From an uncultured Bacteroides sp. (GTDB taxonomy: Bacteria; Bacteroidota; Bacteroidia; Bacteroidales; Bacteroidaceae): DNA of 50,683 nucleotides. Numbering within the stretch: position 1 is the stretch's first letter; each line of letters opens with the position of its first letter. Shown one piece after another: positions 36,528 through 45,716 of the stretch. Where the stretch lies: positions 1-50,683 of the forward strand of contig CAMTPA010000011.1 of NCBI GenBank assembly GCA_947074275.1. Reading direction: 5' to 3'. Both the position numbers and the translations under genes were made by a program. The notes beneath the pieces were generated by a model, which ran no database searches, was not told the DNA's origin, and saw nothing but the letters and a program-made list of their open reading frames with translations.

Positions 36528-37255
36528 AAAGTTCTGTATTATTTAGAGCCTCTCTATTGGCTTTGTTGTTTTTTGTCTTTGTTGTCAATGCGCGCTCACA
36601 AGGTTTCACCGTTCACGCTAATGATGGTACAACTACCTATTTCCTTCACGAAAAAGTGGATAGCATCGTGTTTGCAGCAGTCGATGATTCTTCTATTATA
36701 CTCACTCCTGGCAAAGCTGTCGATTTGGGTTTGAGTGTGAAATGGGCATCTTACAATGTGGGTGCTACTGCTCCCGAAGAGTATGGAGAACTGTATTCTT
36801 GGGGTGAGTTAAAAAAGAAAGATGATTATGGCGATGAGAATACTTATCAATATTATAACAATCAGACGGGTGGCTATATGAATATTGGTAGCAGTATTAG
36901 TGATACGCAATACGATGTGGCTAGTGTCCAATGGGGAGGTAAATGGCGCATACCTATTTTGAGTGAAATGGATGAGTTACGTAAGGAGTGTATTTGGCAA
37001 TGGGTTACTTACAAAGGAATCAATGGCGTATTGGTTACAGGTATCAATGGTAATTGTATTTTTTTGTCGGCTGCGGGAGATTGTAATGGTAAAGAAGTAG
37101 ACTTTCGTGGTTCAATTGGTGCTTATTGGTCGGGCACTTTGAACGACAGGTATAGCTATAACTCTTATTGTCTTTGTTTTGATAGCTCAAGTTGGTATCT
37201 TTCGAATGCTGGTCGCCGACGTAGTGGTCTTTCCATTCGCCCTGTCACCGACTAA
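36524..37255 (+). CDS. Secreted FISUMP-domain protein, copy 1
   Basis: A 243-residue exported protein. A signal peptide (LLALLFFVFVVNARSQ) is followed by a short domain (FTVHANDGTTTYFLHEKVDSIVF) common at the start of Bacteroidales surface proteins, and then a domain of the 'Fibrobacter succinogenes major paralogous' type: VDLGLSVKWASYNVGATAPEE, YSWGEL, WGGKWRIP, and a C-terminal YWSGT...LSIRPV. Function is unknown; the fold may be lectin-like. It is a paralogue of the gene at 37765, nearly identical over an 80-bp central stretch and clearly different near the C-terminus. Confidence 0.8.
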   Translation: MKSSVLFRASLLALLFFVFVVNARSQGFTVHANDGTTTYFLHEKVDSIVFAAVDDSSIILTPGKAVDLGLSVKWASYNVGATAPEEYGELYSWGELKKKDDYGDENTYQYYNNQTGGYMNIGSSISDTQYDVASVQWGGKWRIPILSEMDELRKECIWQWVTYKGINGVLVTGINGNCIFLSAAGDCNGKEVDFRGSIGAYWSGTLNDRYSYNSYCLCFDSSSWYLSNAGRRRSGLSIRPVTD

Positions 37256-37291
37256 TTTTTATACATATTATTAATCAAAAAAAATAATCGA

Positions 37292-37765
37292 ATGAAAAAA
37301 ACTGTGATTTATTTATTTCTATTGGGGCTATTATTGCCCGTGTCTCTGTTTGCCGACAGCAACACTCTGTTTGTTTGGACCAAGAGCGGCGAAAAGGTGG
37401 CCTATCTTTTGAGCGATCGTCCTGTAGTGTCTTATTCGGGTAGCGACCTACTTTTGACCACCGATGAGGTGAGTGTGGCCTATCCATTGAGTGACCTTCA
37501 CAAATTTACTTTCGGGGAAACCTCCACTACGGGCTTTGGCGATGTAGTGAAAGAGTCTACTTGCTCTATGGAGTATCGCGACAACACGCTGCACTTCACC
37601 AACTTAAGACCAAATTCGATGGTTTGGATTTACTCCACTTTTGGTCACTTGATGGATAGCGGAAAAGCAGATGCCAACGGCACGCTTTCTTTCCCAATCT
37701 CTACCTACGAAAAGGGCATATATATATTGAAAACTGAAAACATCACCTATAAAATTATCAAATAA
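37292..37765 (+). CDS. Secreted protein with a T9SS-like C-terminal tail
   Basis: A 157-residue exported protein with a signal peptide (MKKTVIYLFLLGLLLPVSLFA). The N-terminal half resembles the small domain that opens the FISUMP proteins (LFVWTKSGEKVAYLLSDRPVVSYSG). The C-terminal 65 residues look like a type A sorting tail (RDNTLHFTNLRPNSMVWIYSTFG and YEKGIYILKTENITYKIIK). It may be a surface-attached partner of the two neighbours. Its stop overlaps the next start (TAATG). Confidence 0.75.
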   Translation: MKKTVIYLFLLGLLLPVSLFADSNTLFVWTKSGEKVAYLLSDRPVVSYSGSDLLLTTDEVSVAYPLSDLHKFTFGETSTTGFGDVVKESTCSMEYRDNTLHFTNLRPNSMVWIYSTFGHLMDSGKADANGTLSFPISTYEKGIYILKTENITYKIIK

Positions 37766-38490
37766 TGAAACGTACTACTTTATTACAAATCTCTTTTTTG
37801 ACTTTATTATTGTCAGTCTTCGCTATCAATGCACAAGCACAAGGTTTCACCGTTCACGCTAAAGATGGCACAACCACTGAGTTTCTTCACGAAAATGTGG
37901 ATAGCATCGTGTTTGCTACTGTCGATGATCCTTCTATTACACTCACTCCAGGCAAAGCTGTCGATTTGGGTTTGAGTGTGAAATGGGCATCTTATAATGT
38001 GGGTGCTACTGCTCCCGAAGAGTATGGCGCTTATTATTCGTGGGGCGAGTTGGAAGAAAAAGACAGGTATGATTGGGATACTTATCAACATTATGATAAC
38101 CAAACGGGCTATGTAGATATAGGAAGCAATATCAGTGGAACCAAGTTTGACGTGGCTCATATCAAGTGGGGTGGTAGCTGGCGTATACCAACTTTGGATG
38201 AGATGATAGAATTGAATGAGAAGTGTACGTGGGAATGGACTACTTACAATGGCATCAGTGGCTACAAGGTGATTGGGCCTAATGGCAACAGCATATTTCT
38301 TTCTGCTGGAGGTGTTTGCCTTGGGAGTGAGATGCGCCACGTAGATAGTTATGGTAATTATTGGACGAGTACTTTATGTGAGAATAATAGTAATGGGTCA
38401 TACCATTTTTATTTTGACAATGAATACCGTCTTCCAGCTGGTGACAACGACCGCTATTATGGTAGAAAAGTACGTCCTGTTTCAGATTAG
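37765..38490 (+). CDS. Secreted FISUMP-domain protein, copy 2
   Basis: A 241-residue paralogue of the 36524 gene with the same layout: signal peptide (LLSVFAINAQAQ), FTVHAKDGTTTEFLHENVDSIVF, then the FISUMP core (VDLGLSVKWASYNVGATAPEE, YSWGELEEKD, WGGSWRIPT, YWTSTL, RKVRPVSD). The central stretch is nearly the same at the DNA level, while the part after the tryptophan-rich core differs in many residues. It is last in the cassette, before a strong terminator. Confidence 0.8.
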   Translation: MKRTTLLQISFLTLLLSVFAINAQAQGFTVHAKDGTTTEFLHENVDSIVFATVDDPSITLTPGKAVDLGLSVKWASYNVGATAPEEYGAYYSWGELEEKDRYDWDTYQHYDNQTGYVDIGSNISGTKFDVAHIKWGGSWRIPTLDEMIELNEKCTWEWTTYNGISGYKVIGPNGNSIFLSAGGVCLGSEMRHVDSYGNYWTSTLCENNSNGSYHFYFDNEYRLPAGDNDRYYGRKVRPVSD

Positions 38491-38531
38491 AGTAAGCACT
38501 TTGATGCTTTGATACAACTCTTATAAAAACA

Positions 38532-38573
38532 AATCTCCACAACCATCAATCGGGTATGGTTGTGGAGATTTTT
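38532..38573. terminator. Terminator at the end of the FISUMP cassette
   Basis: AATCTCCACAACCAT and ATGGTTGTGGAGATT make a perfect 15-bp stem followed by T5 on the plus strand. The minus-strand glycosyltransferase gene reads into this hairpin and finds its stop codon there. Confidence 0.92.
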
Positions 38574-39757
38574 GTAAACGCTGCTACATACCTGTCGCTC
38601 ACCGTTTCTAAGTTTATCTCTTCGCGAATGATGCGTTCGGACTCTTTGCCCATACTCTCTATCAGTTGAGGCGAGTCGAACAAGGTGCTGATGCGTTCGG
38701 CAAGACTTTCGGCACTGCCCTCCTCGAAGAAGAAGCCGTTTTTGCCTTCGTGCACTAAGTCACGTTCGGTGGTGTCGCACACCGAGCAGATGACAGGCTT
38801 ACCATAGGTCATCGCATCGTTGATGGATAGTCCGCCCATTCCTGCCAATACATATACGGTCGATTCGTTCATATAAGCTCCTAATACTTCGGGGGTGTAC
38901 ACCGCTCCTACAAAACGAATGTTGAGTGTCAGTCCCAAGCGGTCGGCTTGCTCTTTCAAGTTGTTGTCTTCGGGTCCATTGCCCACCACCACCAACTCGG
39001 CATCGGGGTGTTTCAGCAGCACACTTGGTAGTGCATCTATCAGCAGGTCTACTCGTTTCCACTTCACCAATCGGCCGATGTGCAAGATGCGCTTGTTGCA
39101 CGGTGGCAGTATGGGTGTGGAAGTCAGCACTCGTTTGCGCTCTCGGAGTAGCGACTCGGTGTCGGAGGTGTTGTAGGTGACGTTAATCTTTTCGGGTGGC
39201 ACCCCATACGAGGGCAATATGTCGTAGGCGGCGGTGGAATAGTTGAGCGTGGCATCCATACGTGCATAGACATATTTGCGTATGTGCGCTGTCATTCGTT
39301 GGCGCAGAAAGAAACCGATGCCTTTGCTTTTCAGCTCCATTCCCTCGCTATACATCGGGTGTGCGGCGAAATACTCTTTTATCTCTCCGTAGGGGGGTGT
39401 TTGGAAAGGTATCTCACGTATCATCAGCTTTGCGCCACAGTCGCGAATCTCCTTGCGCACAGTAGATTGGAAGTAGTATTGCAAGAAGTAGGGCCACCCC
39501 AATACCACTATGTCGGGATGCTCTATGCGGATGATGTGCGCTAAATCGGGGTAGCCCACCTTGCCCCATCGCATCACCTTCTCGTGGGCTTCGATGCGCT
39601 TGAACTCACCACCGTCTACCATCTTTACGCCTGCACCGATGCTGACATTTCCTTTTCGGGGTGTGACCACCGTCACCGTCACTCCTTTTTGTTGTAGTTT
39701 GTTGAGCAGTGTACACAAGTAGTGAGGCACGCCTCCAAAAGTAAAAAGCACTTTCAT
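38546..39757 (-). CDS. Glycosyltransferase family 4 (GT-B fold)
   Basis: A 403-residue GT4-type enzyme that moves a sugar from an activated nucleotide donor. The N-terminal half opens with MKVLFTFGGVPHYLCTLLNKL. The donor-binding half has ILHIGRLVKWKRVDLLIDAL, VVVGNGPEDNNLK, and the region GMGGLSINDAMTYGKPVICSV that carries the position of the usual E(x7)E. It heads or shares the surface-glycan cluster with the two glycosyltransferases and flippase that precede it in transcription order. The last seven residues (ISTTIPD) and the stop are encoded by the cassette terminator, so the natural C-terminus has been replaced. Confidence 0.93.
   Translation of the reverse strand: MKVLFTFGGVPHYLCTLLNKLQQKGVTVTVVTPRKGNVSIGAGVKMVDGGEFKRIEAHEKVMRWGKVGYPDLAHIIRIEHPDIVVLGWPYFLQYYFQSTVRKEIRDCGAKLMIREIPFQTPPYGEIKEYFAAHPMYSEGMELKSKGIGFFLRQRMTAHIRKYVYARMDATLNYSTAAYDILPSYGVPPEKINVTYNTSDTESLLRERKRVLTSTPILPPCNKRILHIGRLVKWKRVDLLIDALPSVLLKHPDAELVVVGNGPEDNNLKEQADRLGLTLNIRFVGAVYTPEVLGAYMNESTVYVLAGMGGLSINDAMTYGKPVICSVCDTTERDLVHEGKNGFFFEEGSAESLAERISTLFDSPQLIESMGKESERIIREEINLETVSDRYVAAFTKISTTIPD
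38571..38713. repeat. 143-bp direct repeat, right copy (inside the glycosyltransferase gene)
   Basis: Partner of 36102-36244. This copy is part of the intact gene and encodes its residues up to AAFTK. Confidence 0.92.
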
Positions 39758-39768
39758 ATAGATTCAGT

Positions 39769-40752
39769 TTATACAGGTTTCATCAACGATTTCTTAAAAC
39801 TCTTCTTTAAGGCCGAAGGCACCAACCGTCCCATCTTTTTTTTGGCTTCGAGGGTGAGCTGTCCTTCCAAGGTTTTGAATAGGAGCAGGTACCATTTGCG
39901 CAGGTAGTTTTTAGCGCAAGCATCCTTGGGGCGATAATTGGCGAAAGAGGTCTGTTGCAAATAGCTCCACCACAGTTTTCGCTTGGGGTGGGTAGATAGC
40001 ACCGACCACGGTTTCACCCTGCCGATGTAATGCACGATGATTGGTTCTTTCTTTGCGGCCTCTATCTCGTCCGGGCTTCCTATCTTCTTTATAACATCTT
40101 TTTCGAGTGCAAAGTTCAGGTTGTATCGAGGTTCGATGTAGTAAGTTTTGTTTTGGCATAGGTGGTTCAGAAAGTCTTGGTCGGGTGCGCATATCCGTTG
40201 GTAGTGTTGGGCTACAAACTCATTCATAGCTCTCGTAAGTTCCAACTTTCTGAACGCAGCTAAGTTGAGCAGCATCACCCCCGCATTGAAATAGAAATGC
40301 GAAGGCCCGATTCCCATTGCCGTTTGGTAGCCCATATTGTACACGCTGGCCGAGTCGCGGGCTGCCGCACAATAAAAATCGCTCAAGTCGATGCTGAAAA
40401 GCTCTTTCAGTGAACCGTTCACCACAATGTCGCCATCCAAGTAGAGCAGTTTGTCGATGTGTGGGAGTAATGTTGGCAGGCAAAGGCGTAGCAAGGTGGC
40501 TTTGCCGTGACGTGTTTCGGGGAAGCCCTCTATCTCTTTGCTCTTTACTTCGAGGGGGTGAAATGTTCCGCCCAGCTGGGTTGTGGTGTCTGATAGAAAA
40601 TGGAGGTCGGAGGGTTGCAACGTGTTTTCGAGATGCAACAAGTAGATGCACACGTGGCTATCTGCGTTGTTGGCAAAGATAGAGTGCAGCACCACGGTGG
40701 TGGGGACAAGGTAGTTGGAGTCGGCAGCTAAGGCGATGTGAATCTTTTCCAT
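39769..40752 (-). CDS. Glycosyltransferase family 8 (LgtC-like)
   Basis: A 327-residue retaining GT8 enzyme. The N-terminus HIALAADSNYLVPTTVVLHSI is typical of the LgtC/glycogenin group, and the metal-binding DxD is Asp106-Gly-Asp108 (LYLDGDIVV). The block FNAGVMLLNLAAFR and the PDQDFLNHL motif follow, then HYIGRVKPW near the acceptor site. It likely adds galactose or glucose to a surface polysaccharide or LPS core. It lies 11 nt before the GT4 gene and 9 nt after the GT2 gene, in one operon. Confidence 0.93.
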   Translation of the reverse strand: MEKIHIALAADSNYLVPTTVVLHSIFANNADSHVCIYLLHLENTLQPSDLHFLSDTTTQLGGTFHPLEVKSKEIEGFPETRHGKATLLRLCLPTLLPHIDKLLYLDGDIVVNGSLKELFSIDLSDFYCAAARDSASVYNMGYQTAMGIGPSHFYFNAGVMLLNLAAFRKLELTRAMNEFVAQHYQRICAPDQDFLNHLCQNKTYYIEPRYNLNFALEKDVIKKIGSPDEIEAAKKEPIIVHYIGRVKPWSVLSTHPKRKLWWSYLQQTSFANYRPKDACAKNYLRKWYLLLFKTLEGQLTLEAKKKMGRLVPSALKKSFKKSLMKPV

Positions 40753-40761
40753 ACAAGTTCT

Positions 40762-41757
40762 TTATTTTCCAATTCGTTGTTGGCACGATAATAGCAGATG
40801 ATTCATCTTGAAACCATTGCCATAGAGCAGGCGAATCATCTTTCCTTTGAATGCAAGGTGTGTGGCAATGGTGTGCCAGTCGATAGAGGCATAGGTGTCC
40901 GATAGAATCTGCTGTATATACTTTTTTTCGTTCTGGGCAAACGATGCTTGGTGTGCGATGTAGAGCCGATGTAGGTGGATGGTGTTTCCCCACACTTTGT
41001 AGGCAAACCACGCTTGTTCTTGTGCGCTAAATTGCTGTGCCTGCATCAAGCGCATCAAGCGGACGTTGGTGATGCACCACTCCCACCGCTTGGGCGAGAT
41101 GTGTGCAGTGATGGCCTGAGGGTTCTCTTTGTTGTAGTAGAATATACCTTGGCTGAACACCACTTTGTTGCTGTTCAGAAAGAAGCAACGGGTGGCATAC
41201 TCATCGCTGTTGGTGGCAAGGTCGTCGAACCCCACTTGCTTGATGAGCGAAGTGCGCCAAAGTGCAAAAGCGTGTATGCGCCAGTCCAAACTGAACATGA
41301 AAGCCTCTCTGCCGCTAAGTGTGCGTTGGGTGTCGCCCTCTATTCCGCTTATCACTTGCGCATCCTTGTTGCCTCGATAGTGTACCAATGCCGGAATGGT
41401 TGCATCAGCATCGGTGCGTGTGGCCTGCAAGTAGAGCTGTTCCAACAAATCGGGCGAGAAGAAATCGTCTTGCGAGCAGTATAGCGTGTAGTGGCCATTC
41501 AGGTAGGGGAGGGCATACATCCACGAGCGCGGCACATTTCCGCCGTTGGGTTTGCGGTGTGGTTTTATCCGTGCGTCGGCTTGCGCATATTGCCACACCA
41601 AATCGAAGCTTCCATCGGTAGAACTATCGTCCACGCACACCACCTCAAAGTCTTCCAAAGTTTGAGCCAATATGGAGTTAAGCGTTCGTGTCAGAAACTG
41701 CTCTCCATTGTAGATGGGTATAAAGATTGATATTTTAGGGTTGTGGTTTTCACTCAT
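40762..41757 (-). CDS. Glycosyltransferase family 2 (GT-A fold)
   Basis: A 331-residue inverting GT2 enzyme. The family opening ISIFIPIYNGEQFLTRTLNSIL, the nucleotide-binding DDSSTDGS (43-50) and the QDDFF motif (Asp97-Asp98, a DxD equivalent) are visible. Cytoplasmic. It is separated from the flippase gene by only 3 nt, so both are probably translated together. Donor and acceptor sugars are unknown. Confidence 0.93.
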   Translation of the reverse strand: MSENHNPKISIFIPIYNGEQFLTRTLNSILAQTLEDFEVVCVDDSSTDGSFDLVWQYAQADARIKPHRKPNGGNVPRSWMYALPYLNGHYTLYCSQDDFFSPDLLEQLYLQATRTDADATIPALVHYRGNKDAQVISGIEGDTQRTLSGREAFMFSLDWRIHAFALWRTSLIKQVGFDDLATNSDEYATRCFFLNSNKVVFSQGIFYYNKENPQAITAHISPKRWEWCITNVRLMRLMQAQQFSAQEQAWFAYKVWGNTIHLHRLYIAHQASFAQNEKKYIQQILSDTYASIDWHTIATHLAFKGKMIRLLYGNGFKMNHLLLSCQQRIGK

Positions 41758-41760
41758 CGG

Positions 41761-43209
41761 TCACGAAATGTTTTTACCTCTTCGGCTGATAAACTGGATG
41801 CTCTCTTTGAAGATGGTGGCGTTGCTTGCCCACAGTATCAAAGTATATATGGATGCCGCAATGACTATTTTCGCCATTAGCAGCCAGTAGATGTTTTCGA
41901 TGTGCAGGGTGAGGTAGTAGGCGGCGGCAATAGAGAGCGAGGCTATTGCAGCAAAGGGCACGATGTCTTTGAGCGCACTCCAAAGGCTAAGGTTTATCAG
42001 CCGTGACACGAAGATGTGCCACACGCCAAGCCACGCAATGTTGATGCCCACAAATAACGGAATCATCAGGTAGATGCCATAGGGGTGTGCGATAATCATC
42101 ACAGTCAGTTGCAGCAGGCTCATCGCAATGGTGTTCCACATAAAGATGTTCGACTTGCCTTTGCTGATAATCAGGTTGGTGTAGAGTGTGACGATGGGCA
42201 TAAAGGCACCCCAGATGCAAAGTATCTGCAAGATGGGTACACAGGCTATCCACTTGCTGGTGACTGCTATGACGATGAACTCAGGTGCTATCAGGGCAAG
42301 CCCCAAAAGGGCGGGGAAAGAGAGGAAGGCCGTGAAACGAAGCATCTTTCGGAAAATGGCGCGCTGACGTTCGCTGTCGTCGGATGCTTGGGTGAGAACG
42401 GGTTGCGCCACGCTACTTATCATACCACTTATGAGCGAGAAGCCCATAATGTTCCACTTGTTGGCTTGGGTGTAGTTTCCCACCTCGGCTTTCGAGTAGA
42501 AGTGGCCCAAGATGGTGGATAGCAAATTGTTGTTGGTATGCACAAACACGTTCGTCACCAATATTTTGCTACTGAAACCAAACATCTCTCGAATGGGGTG
42601 GAAGTTGATGTGCCACGAGGGTCGCCAACGCGAGAAGTACCAAAAGAATCCGTTGACTACGGCAATGTAGACCAATGTTTGTGTGGCAAGACCCCAGTAC
42701 GAAAAACCTTTGGCTGCCAAAACAACTCCCACCGTGCCCGACAAAATGAGTGCCGGAATCTGTGCCATTGCCTTTTGCTTCACCATCAGGTTGCGAAAGA
42801 GGTAGGCGTTGTGAGCAATGCCGGTGCTTGAAATGAGGAATCCTAAAAACACCACACGCGACAGAGGCACCAAGTCGGGGGCATTGAAAAAACGGGCTAT
42901 CAGCGGAGCACAAAAGAAGAGAATGGTGTACATCGATGCGCCCATCAAGAGGCTGAACCAGAACACTGCGTTGTAGTCTTCGTCGGTCGCCTGCTTCTTG
43001 TTGGCAAGTGCCACGGTGAAACCGCTCTCTTGCAGGCTGCCGGCTATGGCGGTAAATATAGACAGAACCCCAACCATACCGTAGTCGGTGGCATTGAGCA
43101 ACCGAGCCAGTATGATGCCAAACAGGAGGGTGAGCAGTTGCTGAACGCCGTTGCTCATACCACCCCAGAATAGTCCTTTTGCCGTTTTCTCCTTGAGCGA
43201 TTCTGCCAT
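41761..43209 (-). CDS. Polysaccharide flippase (MOP/Wzx-like)
   Basis: A 482-residue membrane protein with about 12-14 hydrophobic helices, of the polysaccharide-exporter branch of the MOP superfamily. The N-terminus SLKEKTAKGLFWGGMSNGVQQ is followed by GIILARLLNATDYGMVGVLSIF, the usual opening of WzxC-like flippases. It should turn lipid-linked glycan units across the inner membrane for the adjacent glycosyltransferases. The open frame reaches 43242, but MAESLKEK at 43209 is the usual type of start. It follows metG by about 80 nt and may be read from the same transcript. Confidence 0.92.
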   Translation of the reverse strand: MAESLKEKTAKGLFWGGMSNGVQQLLTLLFGIILARLLNATDYGMVGVLSIFTAIAGSLQESGFTVALANKKQATDEDYNAVFWFSLLMGASMYTILFFCAPLIARFFNAPDLVPLSRVVFLGFLISSTGIAHNAYLFRNLMVKQKAMAQIPALILSGTVGVVLAAKGFSYWGLATQTLVYIAVVNGFFWYFSRWRPSWHINFHPIREMFGFSSKILVTNVFVHTNNNLLSTILGHFYSKAEVGNYTQANKWNIMGFSLISGMISSVAQPVLTQASDDSERQRAIFRKMLRFTAFLSFPALLGLALIAPEFIVIAVTSKWIACVPILQILCIWGAFMPIVTLYTNLIISKGKSNIFMWNTIAMSLLQLTVMIIAHPYGIYLMIPLFVGINIAWLGVWHIFVSRLINLSLWSALKDIVPFAAIASLSIAAAYYLTLHIENIYWLLMAKIVIAASIYTLILWASNATIFKESIQFISRRGKNIS

Positions 43210-43288
43210 CTTGCATTTGGGGTTTCGGGGATGGGGCAACACCTTATATATAATAAAGGTGCTGCCCGCCTTCCCGAAAGATAGGTTT

Positions 43289-45328
43289 TTATTTTACTTC
43301 GCTACCGGGCTTCACCTCTTTCATTGGCATAATCACCGATAGGCTTCCATCGTTGTTTTCGGCCGAAAGAATCATTCCTTCGCTCACGATGCCCTTTAGC
43401 TTGCGTGGGGCGAGGTTGGCTATGAAGCACACCTGTTTTCCCACCAGTTCTTCGGGCTTGTAGTGCTGCGCTATGCCGCTCACGATGGTGCGGGTGTCCA
43501 GTCCGTCGTCTATCTTAAATTGCAATAGCTTGTCGGCTTTGGGCACTTTGGCGCATTCAAGCACCGTTCCCACACGAATGTCGAGTTTCGTGAAGTCGTC
43601 GAACTCGATGTTGGGGCGGATAGCGTTGGCACGATAGTTGGCCTCTTCGTTGGCCTTCTTCGTGTCGAGCAAGCGTTGCACTTGTGCCTCGATGGTGGCA
43701 TCTTCAATTTTCTCGAACAGCAATTCGGGTTTGTTGAGCTGATGTCCCTCGGCCAGTAAATCGCTGCTACCCAATTGCGACCATTCAAAGTGAGGCATAT
43801 TGAGCATTTGGCGGAGTTTGTCCGAACTGAATGGCAAGAATGGCTCGAAAGCGATAGCGAGGTTGGCCACCAATTGCAACGAGATGTTTAGGATGGTGCC
43901 CACACGTTCCATATCGGTCTTAGCCAATTTCCACGGTTCGGTGTCGGCCAAATACTTGTTGCCGATGCGCGCCAAGTTCATCGCCTCTTTTTGTGCATCG
44001 CGAAACTTGAAGATGTCGAGCAATTTCTCTACCTCTGCTTTCACGTCGGCAAACTCTTTCAGGGTTTCTTTATCGTAGTCGGTCAGTTGGCCCGCAGCAG
44101 GCACTTTGCCGTCGAAATATTTTTGAGTAAGCACCATCGCACGGTTCACGAAGTTGCCATACACCGCCACAAGCTCGTTGTTGTTGCGTGCTTGGAAGTC
44201 TTTCCAAGTAAAGTCATTGTCCTTTGTTTCGGGAGCGTTGGCAGTGAGCACATAGCGAAGCACATCTTGCTTTCCGGGGAAGTCTTCGAGATATTCGTGA
44301 AGCCACACCGCCCAGTTGCGCGAGGTCGAAATCTTGTCGCCTTCGAGGTTCAAGAACTCGTTGCTCGGCACGTTGTCGGGTAGTATGTAGCTGCCCTCTG
44401 CCTTGAGCATAGCAGGAAACACGATGCAGTGAAACACGATGTTGTCTTTGCCGATGAAGTGAAGCAAACGGGTGTCTTCGTCTTTCCACCACGTTTCCCA
44501 CGTGTCGGGCAGCAACTCTTTGGTGTTCGAGATGTAACCGATGGGAGCGTCGAACCACACGTAAAGCACTTTGCCCTCTGCGCCTTCTACCGGCACAGGG
44601 ATGCCCCAATCCAAGTCGCGACTCACCGCACGAGGTTGCAAGCCCATATCGAGCCAGCTTTTGCATTGGCCATACACATTGGGTCGCCACTCTTTGTGAT
44701 CTTCCAATATCCATTGGCGCAGCCAGCCCTCGTGTTTGTCCAGTGGCAAATACCAGTGCTTGGTCTCTTTCATCACCGGTTTGCTGCCGCTGATGGCACT
44801 TTTGGGGTTGATGAGGTCGGTGGGGTTGAGCGATGTTCCACACTTTTCGCATTGGTCGCCATAAGCACCTTCGGCGTGGCAGTGCGGACATTCGCCCGTG
44901 ATGTATCGGTCGGCCAAGAACTGATGCGCCTCTTCGTCGTAATATTGTTCCGAGGTTTTTTCGATGAACTCGCCCTTGTCGTATAGCGTGCGGAAAAATT
45001 CCGAAGCGGTGTCGTGATGAGTTTTCGATGTGGTGCGGCTATACACGTCGAACGAGATGCCAAAGTCCTCGAACGACTTCTTGATGAGGTAATGATAGCG
45101 GTCTACCACGTCTTGCGGAGTCACCCCCTCTTTTTTTGCGCGGATGGTGATAGGCACCCCGTGTTCGTCCGAACCTCCCACAAAAAGCACATCCTCTTTT
45201 TTCAGACGCAAGTAGCGCACATAAATATCCGATGGCACATACACACCTGCCAAGTGGCCGATGTGTACAGGACCGTTGGCGTAGGGAAGTGCCGCGGTCA
45301 CGTTGGTTCTCTTAAATTTCTTCTCCAT
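43289..45328 (-). CDS. metG: Methionyl-tRNA synthetase
   Basis: Class I synthetase that charges tRNA-Met. At 679 residues it is the long form. It has the HIGH signature at residues 22-25 (PVHIGHLAG), a zinc knuckle (CPHCHAEG and CEKC, near 147-165), the KMSKS-type loop as KISTS near 335 and a C-terminal tRNA-binding domain ([17 protein letters not shown] to the end). An essential housekeeping gene; likely the promoter of the downstream glycan genes lies before it or within it. Confidence 0.98.
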   Translation of the reverse strand: MEKKFKRTNVTAALPYANGPVHIGHLAGVYVPSDIYVRYLRLKKEDVLFVGGSDEHGVPITIRAKKEGVTPQDVVDRYHYLIKKSFEDFGISFDVYSRTTSKTHHDTASEFFRTLYDKGEFIEKTSEQYYDEEAHQFLADRYITGECPHCHAEGAYGDQCEKCGTSLNPTDLINPKSAISGSKPVMKETKHWYLPLDKHEGWLRQWILEDHKEWRPNVYGQCKSWLDMGLQPRAVSRDLDWGIPVPVEGAEGKVLYVWFDAPIGYISNTKELLPDTWETWWKDEDTRLLHFIGKDNIVFHCIVFPAMLKAEGSYILPDNVPSNEFLNLEGDKISTSRNWAVWLHEYLEDFPGKQDVLRYVLTANAPETKDNDFTWKDFQARNNNELVAVYGNFVNRAMVLTQKYFDGKVPAAGQLTDYDKETLKEFADVKAEVEKLLDIFKFRDAQKEAMNLARIGNKYLADTEPWKLAKTDMERVGTILNISLQLVANLAIAFEPFLPFSSDKLRQMLNMPHFEWSQLGSSDLLAEGHQLNKPELLFEKIEDATIEAQVQRLLDTKKANEEANYRANAIRPNIEFDDFTKLDIRVGTVLECAKVPKADKLLQFKIDDGLDTRTIVSGIAQHYKPEELVGKQVCFIANLAPRKLKGIVSEGMILSAENNDGSLSVIMPMKEVKPGSEVK

Positions 45329-45376
45329 TGTAGGTTATATCAGCGTATAATTATCGTAATATATTAAATATGAGTG

Positions 45377-45384
45377 CAAAGATA
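45377..45384 (-). promoter_or_regulatory. -7 element of metG
   Basis: TATCTTTG on the minus strand fits TAnnTTTG. No good -33 element at 19 nt. Confidence 0.45.
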
Positions 45385-45453
45385 GAGATAATTATTGAAA
45401 GAGTGAGTTTGCTGATTTGGGAAATTGCGGGGTGTGTTTTATAAGTATATCTA

Positions 45454-45533
45454 CCCCGTTTGGTGGCAAGCCCTATCTACCGACCTGGCAAGGCCTACCT
45501 ACCGCGCTGGCAAGGCCTTGCTACCAAATGGGG
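45454..45533. repeat. Palindromic intergenic element, copy D
   Basis: Ends CCCCGTTTGGTGGCAAG and CTTGCTACCAAATGGGG are inverse copies. Inside are units GGCAAGCCCTATCTACC, GGCAAGGCCTACCTACC and GGCAAGGCCTTGCTACC, separated by 5-nt joints. Confidence 0.88.
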
Positions 45534-45648
45534 TGTGGGGGCTTGATTCGTGTTTCAGGTATTAACATTTCTCCTGCAATTCATTCACATTTATCCCGTA
45601 AGTTGTTCATAGTTTGCAAATCATCTGTTCACATTCATCGGCCAATAC

Positions 45649-45684
45649 AAAAAAAGACCTCTCGGTTTTTCGAGAAGTCTTCTT
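45649..45684 (-). terminator. Terminator after the tandem lipoprotein genes
   Basis: AAGACCTCTCG and CGAGAAGTCTT form a stem with one mismatch around a T5 loop. A T7 run follows on the minus strand. Confidence 0.75.
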
Positions 45685-45716
45685 GTGATAATGTCTCAGT
45701 TGATACACATTATATA

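Larger units (their letters stand above)
45329..45716. other. Intergenic region: metG promoter, palindrome D, terminator
   Basis: Holds a minus-strand -7 element TATCTTTG (45377-45384) for metG about 48 nt before its ATG, palindromic element D (45454-45533) and a terminator (45649-45684). No gene was seen. Confidence 0.6.

Noticed and set aside
36524..38490. Diversity-generating retroelement targets
   Set aside because: No reverse transcriptase and no template repeat are in the window, and differences between the two FISUMP genes are not limited to adenine positions.
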